From CAJXOW01 sp964421495 (lineage in GTDB: Bacteria > Bacteroidota > Rhodothermia > Balneolales > Balneolaceae), in contig CAYQXO010000013.1 of assembly GCA_964421495.1 (NCBI GenBank), positions 1 through 39,920 of the forward strand: DNA of 39,920 bases. The letters run 5' to 3'. Position 1 is the stretch's first letter; every line of letters begins with the position of its first letter. A program made the position numbers and the translations under genes. The notes below the pieces were generated by a model, which saw only the letters and a list, made by a program, of their open reading frames with translations, ran no database searches and was not told where the DNA came from. Positions 24,252-32,785 of the stretch are shown piece by piece.

Positions 24252-26813
24252 TTATTCCATAAATTCAATCTCTTTTTCGGGCATATCTCGTTCATCCACA
24301 TACTGTTCATCTTCGGCGTAGACAATCATATTTCTATCTTCCAGCCATTGTATGATAGCCGGCAGAAAAATCAGTGCAGTTAGAAGGGTCATTCCAATCC
24401 CAATTACCGCGAGTTGACCGATGGAGCGAAGTCCCGGATGATTGGTAAACAGAAGACCTGAAAAACCCAGCATCGTCGTTACTGAACCCATAGAAATATG
24501 TTGTCCCGTACTTGAGAGGACCGACCACATGCTGCTATGGCCTTCCTCACGATAGCGGAAAGCGATGTGTACTCCGTTATCCTCGCCTATGCCCAGGATA
24601 GCCGGCAAAACTATCAGGTTGTAGAAATTAAACTGCATACCGAATAGCATCATAATACCAAACGTGCACACAAGTCCGACAACCAGCGGAATCAGGGATA
24701 TAATGGCCCATCGAAGTGAACGGAAGGCGGCTATCATAAACAGAAAAACCAGCAGGAGCGTGCCGGCTACCATATAGGGACTTTCTTTTCTCATCAGTTC
24801 AAGCATTTCAGCCGCCACGATAGACGTACTGGCCGCATAAAACTTTTCCCCGCTGTCCAGTTCAACCACCTCCACATCATTTTTAAACGCTATGGATTTA
24901 CGTCCGTCGGAAAGTCCCACGCTGGGATAGACCATCACAAAACGGCCGATTTCTCCATCCTTGGTCACAAATCGATTCTTCAAATAGTCCGGAATTTTTT
25001 CAAAGTCCAGCGCCTCCGTCGTTTGCGCGGCCTGGCGGAGCTGTTCCAATTCCTCATTTTCCCTGTCCTTTAAGAATGAATCCTGCAACAACTCCCTGAC
25101 CTCGGCTATCCGCTTTAATTTTTGCTTCACCGACCTGTCCGAATTAGGATAACGCTCCTGCAGGGCCTCAACATCCTGTATGGTCGGGCTGGTAGTATCC
25201 TGCCTCATTCTCTCACGTAGCTTATCCACAATCTCAATTACCTGTTCATCCGTATCCGCCAGGATATAAGCGGCATTACGTTTACCAGAGGAAAATACCT
25301 GGCTGGAGAGCTGCCGGAATTCACGATATTCCTTAAATTCAGGTTCCAACTCTCCAAATTCATATTGAAAACTCAGCAATTTATGATTGTAGGCCACCAA
25401 CGTTACAATGACTGCTCCGAGAACAACAAGGGAGCGTGCAAAGGGAAATCGACGTTCAACTCGTCCCTTCTTATTCTCTTCCAGACGCTCTTTAAGTATT
25501 ATCCAGTTAAATTTTTCAAACAGGACCAAAACCGAAGGCAGTATGAACATCATCGAGAACAGTGCCAGAAGAATCCCTGTTCCGGAAATAAACCCAAACT
25601 CCGAAAACCCCCGAAAATCCGCAAACATCAGTACATACAAGGCAGAGGCGGTGGTCACGGCACTCGTTACAATAGCTGACCCTGTATTGAAATAGGTTCG
25701 ATGCACGGCGTTATATATACCCAGACCCTCCGTTCGCAACTCGATATAGCGGGCATAAAAGTGTATGCCGTAATCAATTCCCAGCCCAAACAGAATCACA
25801 AACAATACAGAAGTCATCGTATTTAACGATCCCAGCACCAAATAGGTCAGCCCAAACGTCCAAAGCAGACTAAAAACAAGGGGAATACCTATCACCAGCG
25901 CCGGTATGGGTATACGCAGCACATGTTTCAAAAAACCATTTCGCTGCTCCCGATTCGACTTCCGGTAATTCCAGTATTTTTTAAATGTAAAATAGAACAT
26001 GACCAGGAGGATGACTCCCAGGATACCCGAGGCGAAACTGTTCTTCACATCCGTTATAATAGACTGGAACTCATTGAGATGTCGTTTCAGGCGCCCCCCC
26101 GCTTTGACCACCATTTCCTCATTATACGTTTCGGGCGACATAGAGGCTATAAGAGAATCGTAATCGGCAAACATATCCTGCAGATACTGGATATCGTTTT
26201 TTGAGCCGTTGGGATAAAAATGCAGAACCATGACGGTACTGTCATCACTGACCGGATAGCGATCGGGAATGAGCGATTCGTACGCTTGTTGAAAACTCTC
26301 TAGCTGCTTGTCATTCCCGTCCGTGGTATCCTCCTCGAGATCCACATAAAACGGATTGGCCTGTAACTTTGCTTCCTCGATCTCGTCTTTCAGAAATTGC
26401 TTTACCTGCTCCAATTCTTCCTTCGTGGCAAAGTATAGCGCATTATCTTTTAGAATCTGCACGTCCTTTTTAAACTCATACCGGTCGAAGTAGGCCCTGT
26501 TTTGCTTATTATAATGCAGGTCCATCGACTCCTCGACAAGATCTTTCGCAAAACGCCTGTTATCCTCGAAACTGGGAGACTTTATTGCAACCTCCAGCGG
26601 GGTTTCACCTCCCACGGTTTCTTTAAGCTCTTCCAGGGCCTGTACGCTTTTATAGGAGTCGGGCAATAAATTCGCCAGATCGGTATCGATACGTAATTGC
26701 GCCGAATAATACCCTCCGACCACGGCCAATAGTAAAGCCACAAAAATCACCGTAAACGGACGGTGGTAATTCAGGGACAAGAGCGGTCTTAAAAAATTTA
26801 ATACTTTATACAT
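24252..26813 (-). CDS. MMPL/RND-family membrane exporter, HpnN-like
   Basis: An 853-residue resistance-nodulation-division superfamily permease of the MMPL type, with 12 predicted transmembrane helices in two halves and two large periplasmic loops (about residues 45-260 and 470-655). The start RIDTDLANLLPD after the first helix is shared with HpnN and other lipid-exporting MMPL proteins. The proton-relay positions sit in GLGIDYGIHFYARY of the first half and GIGEDNGVHIAFRY of the second. Such proteins move lipids or hydrophobic compounds out of the inner membrane using the proton gradient. The substrate is unknown. No membrane-fusion protein is adjacent, but TolC- and MlaC-like genes lie 5-8 kb away on the same strand. 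Confidence 0.85.
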   Translation of the reverse strand: MYKVLNFLRPLLSLNYHRPFTVIFVALLLAVVGGYYSAQLRIDTDLANLLPDSYKSVQALEELKETVGGETPLEVAIKSPSFEDNRRFAKDLVEESMDLHYNKQNRAYFDRYEFKKDVQILKDNALYFATKEELEQVKQFLKDEIEEAKLQANPFYVDLEEDTTDGNDKQLESFQQAYESLIPDRYPVSDDSTVMVLHFYPNGSKNDIQYLQDMFADYDSLIASMSPETYNEEMVVKAGGRLKRHLNEFQSIITDVKNSFASGILGVILLVMFYFTFKKYWNYRKSNREQRNGFLKHVLRIPIPALVIGIPLVFSLLWTFGLTYLVLGSLNTMTSVLFVILFGLGIDYGIHFYARYIELRTEGLGIYNAVHRTYFNTGSAIVTSAVTTASALYVLMFADFRGFSEFGFISGTGILLALFSMMFILPSVLVLFEKFNWIILKERLEENKKGRVERRFPFARSLVVLGAVIVTLVAYNHKLLSFQYEFGELEPEFKEYREFRQLSSQVFSSGKRNAAYILADTDEQVIEIVDKLRERMRQDTTSPTIQDVEALQERYPNSDRSVKQKLKRIAEVRELLQDSFLKDRENEELEQLRQAAQTTEALDFEKIPDYLKNRFVTKDGEIGRFVMVYPSVGLSDGRKSIAFKNDVEVVELDSGEKFYAASTSIVAAEMLELMRKESPYMVAGTLLLVFLFMIAAFRSLRWAIISLIPLVVGLVCTFGIMMLFGMQFNFYNLIVLPAILGIGEDNGVHIAFRYREEGHSSMWSVLSSTGQHISMGSVTTMLGFSGLLFTNHPGLRSIGQLAVIGIGMTLLTALIFLPAIIQWLEDRNMIVYAEDEQYVDERDMPEKEIEFME

Positions 26814-27213
26814 AGATTTTTGGATCTACCATATTTCTTTTCACTAACTAGACTCGTACATTGACACGCGTGGTAAAGCCGGAAAAATCTATCATAATTG
26901 CTAAACACAATCATTGACCAGGAATCTCCCGGACTTTTATTTGGGAAAACAGCTTTTCAAACATACGCAGTTCGCACCTTGAAATCTCATATCACCAAGT
27001 TTATATCCCGTGCAGTCTTAGCGCGTAACCCAGCGTGACATTTATTATATGTATGAAAATATTCAACCCTTTTTTTATGGATCATTGCATTTCAGATTCC
27101 CTCTAACGAACAACCCTGTTAAATCTTTTTCATAATTGAAAAATCGTTCATGATCTCTCATAAAGTAAATAGGTAAGAATATACGCGTTAATGCACAAAA
27201 ATATTTTCGGACC
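26814..27213. other. 400-base divergent intergenic region, no gene seen
   Basis: This stretch separates the divergent MMPL and methyltransferase genes. It is A/T-rich towards the right and has in-frame stops throughout. I see no RNA gene, repeat-family copy or convincing promoter pair, though it must hold promoters for both flanking genes. Confidence 0.5.
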
Positions 27214-28053
27214 ATGCCTAAAAATCGAGTACAGCTATTCTTTGAAGGTATCCAAATAACCTATGAGGATGCTCCCTATCTGTATATACCGATCTCCATC
27301 GCTTTTTTGGGGACTATCGGGGCATGGGGTGCCTGGGGGACCGTCGCTCTGTTGTGGAGCATTTTTGCCGTTACCACCTTGCTTATTCTGGCCACCCAGT
27401 TTCATTTATACCGGTCCACCCAAAAGGATCTTGAAAATCAGCAAAATAAAATACAGGCCTACTTTTCTCTGTATTCTTTTATCGATTTCAAACACAGCCT
27501 CCCCCCCATGACCGGTTGGGCAGCTACTCCTGAACTTGCACTGACCCTTTATGAACAGATTATCGATGCCAGGCCGGATCATATGGTCGAAATTGGCAGC
27601 GGCATCTCCACCCTGATCGCCGGTTACGGGTTTAAACAAAATAACAAAGGCACGGTTTACTCACTAGACCACGACCCGGACTTCGCCCAAAAAACCCGGG
27701 AACAATTGGAGAAACACGGATTAGGCGATTTTGGACGGATCATTAATACTCCACTGGTACAACATCAAATGGACGGAGAAGCCTGGCACTGGTACAACCT
27801 CGAAAATGTTGACCTTCCCGAGCAAATTGATCTCCTGCTGGTCGACGGACCTCCGGTTAAAACAAGTAATAAAGCCCGCTATCCGGCGCTTCCCCTTCTA
27901 TACGAGAAATTAAGTGATCATGCGGTCATCATACTGCATGACGCGCACCGAAAAAGTGAGTCCTCCATTATTGAAGAGTGGCTCAGCAAATATCCCGAGT
28001 TCGAAAACTCTCTGCTCGATACGGAAAAGGGAATTGCCATTCTGAAAAGATAA
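27214..28053 (+). CDS. membrane-anchored class I SAM-dependent methyltransferase
   Basis: The N-terminal 65 residues hold two hydrophobic segments (about 24-42 and 44-62), followed by a basic, Gln-rich helix. The C-terminal 190 residues are a Rossmann-fold methyltransferase of the Methyltransf_24 kind: motif I VEIGSGISTLIAGYG, motif II YSLDHDP with the acidic ribose-binding residue, and IDLLLVDGPP followed by ALPLLYEKLSDHAVIILHDAHR. The acceptor is unknown. Its position, nearly touching the convergent flippase gene (one base between the stops) and beside two glycosyltransferases, suggests a sugar or lipid-linked glycan acceptor at the membrane. That is inference from context. Confidence 0.75.
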   Translation: MPKNRVQLFFEGIQITYEDAPYLYIPISIAFLGTIGAWGAWGTVALLWSIFAVTTLLILATQFHLYRSTQKDLENQQNKIQAYFSLYSFIDFKHSLPPMTGWAATPELALTLYEQIIDARPDHMVEIGSGISTLIAGYGFKQNNKGTVYSLDHDPDFAQKTREQLEKHGLGDFGRIINTPLVQHQMDGEAWHWYNLENVDLPEQIDLLLVDGPPVKTSNKARYPALPLLYEKLSDHAVIILHDAHRKSESSIIEEWLSKYPEFENSLLDTEKGIAILKR

Positions 28054-28054
28054 A

Positions 28055-29569
28055 TCAGGACCAAAGGAACTTCAGGCTGATCCATTTCCGGAATTTTCTC
28101 CAGTCCTCATCAGTAATGGTATTCGTTAGTAATCCGATCGTCATAAACAAAACCAGGTAAACCGGGATACTCCACGTTAACCCGAGCAATACCTGCTTTT
28201 CCTGCAAAACAAAAAATCGGCTGTACCACACGGGTATTCCCGTCAGGACAGCAATACCCAGCACTCTGAAATAAAACGGAAAGGGCAACACCTTATAGAA
28301 AGGAAGCTCCAGATGTCCCCCGATCCGCCGCAGCAAGACCATCCAGTTATAGAGATTGGCAATCAGGGTCGATAAGGCCGTTCCGACAATTCCCCATATC
28401 ATCGTAAAAGGCACGCTTAAAATAATATTGGCGACCACCAGGTTAATGCTCATGTACATTACCCCCTTGGTATCTCCAAATGCCTGCAAAATACTTCCAT
28501 AGTGCGTAACCCGTATCAGTACGATCAAATTATAGATCTGAAAAGGCAGGACTGCGCTTTCATACGAGTTGCCCTCCGATTCGGCTATCAAGGATATTAA
28601 ATCGGGGGCAATGACAATGGACAAAACCGTCAGGGGCAATACCATCAAACTCACTTTCTCGATCCCCCGATACCACAGGCTAAGCAGCTCGTCTTTCTTC
28701 GATTCCAGTTCCAGGCTCACGTATCGGCTGATCAGCACGGATCCCACTGCAAAGGGAATCACTCGAATTATCGGGACTTCCTGGGCACCAATCTGATACT
28801 CGGCATACACGGCGGCCGGTAGTAAAATGGATACTACAAACTTGTCAACATATTTATTCATTTTGTTAACCAGGGAAGACATGCCCAAAGGAACGGAAAA
28901 ATTTACTTGTTCCCAGACCGTAACCCGATCGGAGATGCGCGCATATCCCGGTAATACGATATACGCCCAGATCAGAGAACCGAAAAATCGCACCACGGCG
29001 TAAAGCAGTAGTCCATATACGGCGATGGTCAACGAATATCCCATCGCTATAGGCAGTATTAAACACCCGAACGTGAGCAGGCTTGTTAGCATCTCATACC
29101 ACGCCGAGTCTTTCTGGCGATCTGCGGCCAGCAAAACATTGGTCAACGGCCAGGTAGGCACCTCCAACACGGTAACCAAAGCCATAACAGGCAACAAGTC
29201 CTTCACTTTTTGAATATTGGTCGGGTCCCAATTACTCAGGAGGGTGGGACTAAAATAGGCTACCAAAAGTACCGCAATACCGGCTATAAATCCTGTAAAA
29301 GCCAATATCCCGCACGTCTGCAAGACAAATCCCGTCCGGGCATTTTTGGAAACCCGCTCAAAATAGTAGAAAACACTTTCGGGAAATCCCATAGTGGCAA
29401 GATTTCTGGCCACCTCGTGAATCATCAATAAATATCCGATGATCGCGAAATTCGTTTTGGACAGGAGCTGCACGGTCGCGACCACAATAGCCAAATCCAG
29501 CACGGTAGTCACAATACGCGCAAAAACCACGACCCCGGTTTTTTCCGACAGTGATTTCTGCTGATCCAT
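28055..29569 (-). CDS. oligosaccharide flippase family (Wzx/MATE-like) membrane protein
   Basis: A 504-residue polytopic protein with 12-14 hydrophobic helices, of the polysaccharide biosynthesis (MOP superfamily) type. The start GVVVFARIVTTVLDLAIVV and the FAIIGYLLMIHEVARNLATMGFPESVFYYF segment match Wzx-like flippases that move undecaprenyl-linked glycans across the inner membrane. The gene overlaps the upstream glycosyltransferase by one base (TAATG), so the two are translationally coupled. No polymerase or ligase is in the window, and the glycan is unknown. A MATE drug exporter is less likely given the glycosyltransferase neighbour. Confidence 0.82.
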   Translation of the reverse strand: MDQQKSLSEKTGVVVFARIVTTVLDLAIVVATVQLLSKTNFAIIGYLLMIHEVARNLATMGFPESVFYYFERVSKNARTGFVLQTCGILAFTGFIAGIAVLLVAYFSPTLLSNWDPTNIQKVKDLLPVMALVTVLEVPTWPLTNVLLAADRQKDSAWYEMLTSLLTFGCLILPIAMGYSLTIAVYGLLLYAVVRFFGSLIWAYIVLPGYARISDRVTVWEQVNFSVPLGMSSLVNKMNKYVDKFVVSILLPAAVYAEYQIGAQEVPIIRVIPFAVGSVLISRYVSLELESKKDELLSLWYRGIEKVSLMVLPLTVLSIVIAPDLISLIAESEGNSYESAVLPFQIYNLIVLIRVTHYGSILQAFGDTKGVMYMSINLVVANIILSVPFTMIWGIVGTALSTLIANLYNWMVLLRRIGGHLELPFYKVLPFPFYFRVLGIAVLTGIPVWYSRFFVLQEKQVLLGLTWSIPVYLVLFMTIGLLTNTITDEDWRKFRKWISLKFLWS

Positions 29570-30855
29570 TATTCCGTGTATTTATCTAACATATGTGCGA
29601 GTTTTGACGTGCTCGCCTCCGCACTGTACTGGCGAATCTTATCTCTATCGGGCCGTACCGCTACCGGAATACGTTCCTGGTTTCGTTTGGCCCTTATACA
29701 TTCCATCAGTAATTCGGCAATCCGCTCAATCTTGCTTCCTTCAAATTGAACCCCTGTCCCCGTCTCCTCCAGGATTTGAGCAATTTCCGAATTAGGCGCT
29801 ATCGATAAAATGGGCCGCTCTGCCGCCAGATAATCCCATAATTTAGCCGGTATAATATCCGTGCGGGAAGGATTCGTACTCAAAAACAAAAGATCGGCCT
29901 CTCGCATAACTTGCAATCCCTGCTCAACCGGTACCGGATCATGAATTTCGAAACATCCGTGGACTTGTTTTTTCCGTGCGAATTGACGATCACTCTCGGG
30001 AAGCGGACCGAAGACATGAATGGCAATTCTGTTGGCAGCCGATGGACGAAGCTGTTTTAATCTTGCTAATATCCGAATGGTAGCCCGGGCGGAGGATAAA
30101 CGGCGAAAACGTCCAAAAAACAGGAGATTCAATTTATCCTCATCTACCTCCAAACCCGGTTTGGGATTTAGGGTCCCAAAAAGATCCCGGTCAAATGCGT
30201 TATAAAGGGTGGCCGTCTGTAAATCCAGATTACCGTAATACTGTTCGTAATTTTTTCTTGTTTGATCAGACGTAAAGGTAAGAAGCGACGCTTTCTTTAT
30301 CCATTTTTGTTCAAGCCACTGATCCACTTTATTGGCAAACGCAGATCTACGTTTTAATCGCATATCCGATACCGTCCACGGATCTCGAAAATCCGCTATC
30401 CAGCCCATATCGGGATGCTGTTCCTTTATTTTCTTGCCCACCCAGTGAGCGGACCACGGATCCCCCGTACTCCACACCGCATCCGGTTCCACTTTTTGGA
30501 CTATCTTCCTTATAACACCCCATTTCAAATGAAAAAAAGGAAGCCAGGTATCCACGGGAAAGTGTTTATCAATCCAATTAGCCACCGTTGCCTGCACACC
30601 GTTTTTTGAAGTAGATTCCCCTGACTGCTGGCTTCCAGATTGATTCGTACGGTCAAGCGGAGTGGACAACTCGAATACCGAAATAGCATCCAGAAATTTT
30701 TTTTCCTTCTGCGTTAAATGTCCCCGTGCCTTAATCGATAATACGTGTGGATTCCATCCAAACTTCCTCAGATGAATGGCAAATTTAAAGGGACGTAAAG
30801 CTCCAACCCTGCGACGCGGCAAAAAATACGGAGCAATCATTAATAATTTCTTCAA
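29569..30855 (-). CDS. glycosyltransferase family 4-type protein
   Basis: A GT-B glycosyltransferase of 428 residues. The N-terminus MKKLLMIAPYFLPRRRVGALRPFKFA is the acceptor-side glycine-poor variant common in surface-polysaccharide enzymes. In the C-terminal half LLFFGRFRRLSSARATIRILA is the donor-binding strand, and ADLLFLSTNPSRTDIIPAKLWDYLAAERPILSIAP carries the family-4 donor loop with D and K in place of the usual ExxGxxxxE. The start is TTG at 30855, which keeps the conserved MKKLL beginning; an ATG five codons later is the alternative. It is coupled by a one-base overlap to the flippase gene. The hairpin repeat copy 3 lies just upstream. Confidence 0.82.
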   Translation of the reverse strand: MKKLLMIAPYFLPRRRVGALRPFKFAIHLRKFGWNPHVLSIKARGHLTQKEKKFLDAISVFELSTPLDRTNQSGSQQSGESTSKNGVQATVANWIDKHFPVDTWLPFFHLKWGVIRKIVQKVEPDAVWSTGDPWSAHWVGKKIKEQHPDMGWIADFRDPWTVSDMRLKRRSAFANKVDQWLEQKWIKKASLLTFTSDQTRKNYEQYYGNLDLQTATLYNAFDRDLFGTLNPKPGLEVDEDKLNLLFFGRFRRLSSARATIRILARLKQLRPSAANRIAIHVFGPLPESDRQFARKKQVHGCFEIHDPVPVEQGLQVMREADLLFLSTNPSRTDIIPAKLWDYLAAERPILSIAPNSEIAQILEETGTGVQFEGSKIERIAELLMECIRAKRNQERIPVAVRPDRDKIRQYSAEASTSKLAHMLDKYTE

Positions 30856-30886
30856 TGCACTGACCCTTTTAGCAATATTAAAGGTT

Positions 30887-30980
30887 GCTAGCCTGGATTT
30901 CTCACCAAGAAATTTATTTGTGAGAAATTCGGGCTAGCCCTGGGAAGTTGTCGGACATTCACAAATCCATGAAAGAAAAG
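30887..30980. repeat. interspersed hairpin repeat, copy 3
   Basis: The arms GCTAGCCTGGATTTCTCAC and GTGAGAAATTCGGGCTAGC pair over about 19 bp with a few mismatches around a 14-base centre (30887-30938). A tail follows with GGGAAGTTGTCGGAC and TTCACAAATCCATGAAAGAAAA. The stem core ATTTCTCACCAAGAAA is shared with copy 2, whose palindrome looks like a shortened version. It lies between two glycosyltransferase genes. Confidence 0.7.
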
Positions 30981-30994
30981 CATTAACGATGCCT

Positions 30995-32017
30995 TCAATA
31001 ATGGGTTCCCTCCAAACGATTCATCCTTGAGAGCAAATCATTTGTTCCGTTGGTCAATTGATGCCAAGTTTTCTCGGCAAAGGTAAAGAAGGGCTTTTTC
31101 TCGTGATACCAGCCAAAATGCAGGCAATAGGGAGTAGTTTCCAGGTAATCCCCCTTCCCTGGAATCATAGAAAACAATTTGATGAGCAGATTTCGCAGAA
31201 AGCTGTTTTTCAACCCCCGTAAATTATAAACAAATTCATCGCAGTAGTACGTACACTCGACATACTCGAAATCCGGATCGTGAGAAGTCAAGTCACTGAT
31301 ATAATCCAATTGCGGACTTGTATGCCCCTGCAACCAGGGGTAAACGGGAATATCCAGTTTAGCCATAGCCATAGCCAGGCTCCACTCACACGACTCCTCG
31401 CTTCGCCCGTGTTCGAGGGTTCGACTGCTGAAATGGGTCTCATCCTTCCGGGAAAGCATTTCCTGGGCCAGCATACATACTTTTTTTGTCGTGGTATAAT
31501 CCCTCGCATAAATCATACCGGTCTGGACCCGACTTAAATAGGTCAACCCGAATCGGTTCAAGGTTCGGCGCCGGCGTCTGAAAAAGATATCGGCCAGGAT
31601 CCCTATATTTTTGGGGGCTCCAAAAAAATTGTCCGACACCTGGGTTCCGGTAATCGTAAAGGGATGGGGTTCCATGGAATGCCACAGGGGATCCGGATCC
31701 TTGCACCATATGATATCGCTGTCCAGAAACAGGTTGCGATCAAACACCAGGTATTCATGCAGGTTATGCTTAAATCCCACGATAGAGGCATGGGATGGAG
31801 CCAGGATATGGATTACATCGAAAACATCGGTAAGATCATGTTCCTCTAAATATTCCTTATGCCGCTTTTCACAGAGGAGGGCCACGGGTCTTTCAGGATC
31901 GTGACGACGCAGGGAAACCACCGAAGCAACGGCCGATTTCAAATACTTGAAATCGCCATACGTAGTATAAATATAACCTTCCGGAGCCAAATTTTGTCGT
32001 TTTACAGATCGTAGCAT
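30995..32017 (-). CDS. predicted GT-A-fold glycosyltransferase (nucleotide-diphospho-sugar transferase)
   Basis: A 340-residue protein that I place only at fold level. YIYTTYGDFKYLKSAVASVVSLRRHDPERPVALL is the first beta-alpha unit of a GT8-like GT-A domain. The metal-binding DxD is D99-S-D101 in NLFLDSDIIW. The segment TGMIYAR, and LHFGWYHEKKP near the C-terminus, resemble the second nucleotide-sugar site and the HxGxxK end of GT8-like enzymes. It has no signal or membrane segment, so it should act in the cytoplasm on a lipid-linked glycan. Being on the same strand 140 bases before the GT4 gene, it belongs with the surface-polysaccharide genes. The sugar cannot be assigned. Confidence 0.65.
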   Translation of the reverse strand: MLRSVKRQNLAPEGYIYTTYGDFKYLKSAVASVVSLRRHDPERPVALLCEKRHKEYLEEHDLTDVFDVIHILAPSHASIVGFKHNLHEYLVFDRNLFLDSDIIWCKDPDPLWHSMEPHPFTITGTQVSDNFFGAPKNIGILADIFFRRRRRTLNRFGLTYLSRVQTGMIYARDYTTTKKVCMLAQEMLSRKDETHFSSRTLEHGRSEESCEWSLAMAMAKLDIPVYPWLQGHTSPQLDYISDLTSHDPDFEYVECTYYCDEFVYNLRGLKNSFLRNLLIKLFSMIPGKGDYLETTPYCLHFGWYHEKKPFFTFAEKTWHQLTNGTNDLLSRMNRLEGTHY

Positions 32018-32072
32018 TAGGGCATATTAAATTCTTGGCTTAATATAAGTCTAAATTTCAGACTTAAAAATA

Positions 32073-32720
32073 TTAGTCTGCCACTCTTTTACGTAGCGTA
32101 GCCAGCAGGTGATCAAATCCCTTTTTTCGAATAATGTTCTGGAAAGACCGGCGATAGGAGGCAACGGTTGAAACCTCATCAATAATCATATCGGTCACCA
32201 CCCACTCCTCAGATTCTTTATGCATGCTATAATAGACTGGCGTGCGCATATCCTCCAGTTGAGCTATTGTTTTCACAAAGGCACTGTCGTTTTCAACCGC
32301 TATTGTGCGATAGCTGACGTCAGCCCGATAAATATCGAGTTTATTCAGGGATTGATCTCGTACCACTTGCGAGAAGAGATCCACGAATTCATCCCGCCGC
32401 TCTGTCGAAAGCGTATCAAATGTACTCTGCAGTGCTTTTTCGGCCATCAACCGGTAATCGACAATACTGTTAATAATATCTTTTAAACGATCGCGCTGCT
32501 GCTCGGTATAATCACTGCCCTTCGGACCCAGTAAATCCTTTATCTCCCGGTCACGCTCTTCCAATAGTTGCCGTATTTTGACACTGTCTTTCGTTATTGA
32601 TCCGTCGGCGGCATGGAGGATCGGGGGGAACAGCATCATGCACACCATAACGGTTAATAGCACCATGTTACCCGAAACCCGTTGAAAACCGGCGCTCAAC
32701 TTATGTGCAATTTCCTTCAT
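32073..32720 (-). CDS. mlaC: MlaC-type phospholipid-binding protein (ABC transporter substrate-binding, HpnM/Ttg2-like)
   Basis: A 215-residue exported protein with a hydrophobic signal (LLTVMVCMMLFPPILHA) and likely cleavage after LHA. The mature part has MlaC-family landmarks: a conserved YRLMAEKALQSTFDTLSTERRDEFVDLFSQVVRDQSLNKLDIYR core, then VVTDMIIDEVSTVASYRRSFQNIIRKKGFDHLLATLRKR, which is the C-terminal lipid-cavity helix. MlaC proteins shuttle phospholipids between membranes. It lies 65 bases after the TolC-like gene. No MlaD, MlaE or MlaF gene is beside it, so its inner-membrane partner must be elsewhere, or could be the MMPL protein as HpnN is for HpnM. Confidence 0.78.
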   Translation of the reverse strand: MKEIAHKLSAGFQRVSGNMVLLTVMVCMMLFPPILHAADGSITKDSVKIRQLLEERDREIKDLLGPKGSDYTEQQRDRLKDIINSIVDYRLMAEKALQSTFDTLSTERRDEFVDLFSQVVRDQSLNKLDIYRADVSYRTIAVENDSAFVKTIAQLEDMRTPVYYSMHKESEEWVVTDMIIDEVSTVASYRRSFQNIIRKKGFDHLLATLRKRVAD

Positions 32721-32785
32721 ATAAGCTATTCTTTGGGTTTAATAAGCTAGTAAGTGAATTTGTAACGTAAACAGCAGGCATAAAA

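Noticed and set aside
26861..26895. TTGACA as a -35 promoter box for the methyltransferase gene
   Set aside because: The best -10 candidates are either very poor (AAAAAT) or at a spacing of 23 (TATCAT), and this box is about 350 bases from the start codon.
27018..27042. GCGCGTAACCCAGCGTGAC as a fifth repeat copy or a relative of the 24.1-kb tandem units
   Set aside because: Only a short GGGTTACGC-like core is shared in inverted orientation, and neither the hairpin nor the tail of the repeat family is present.
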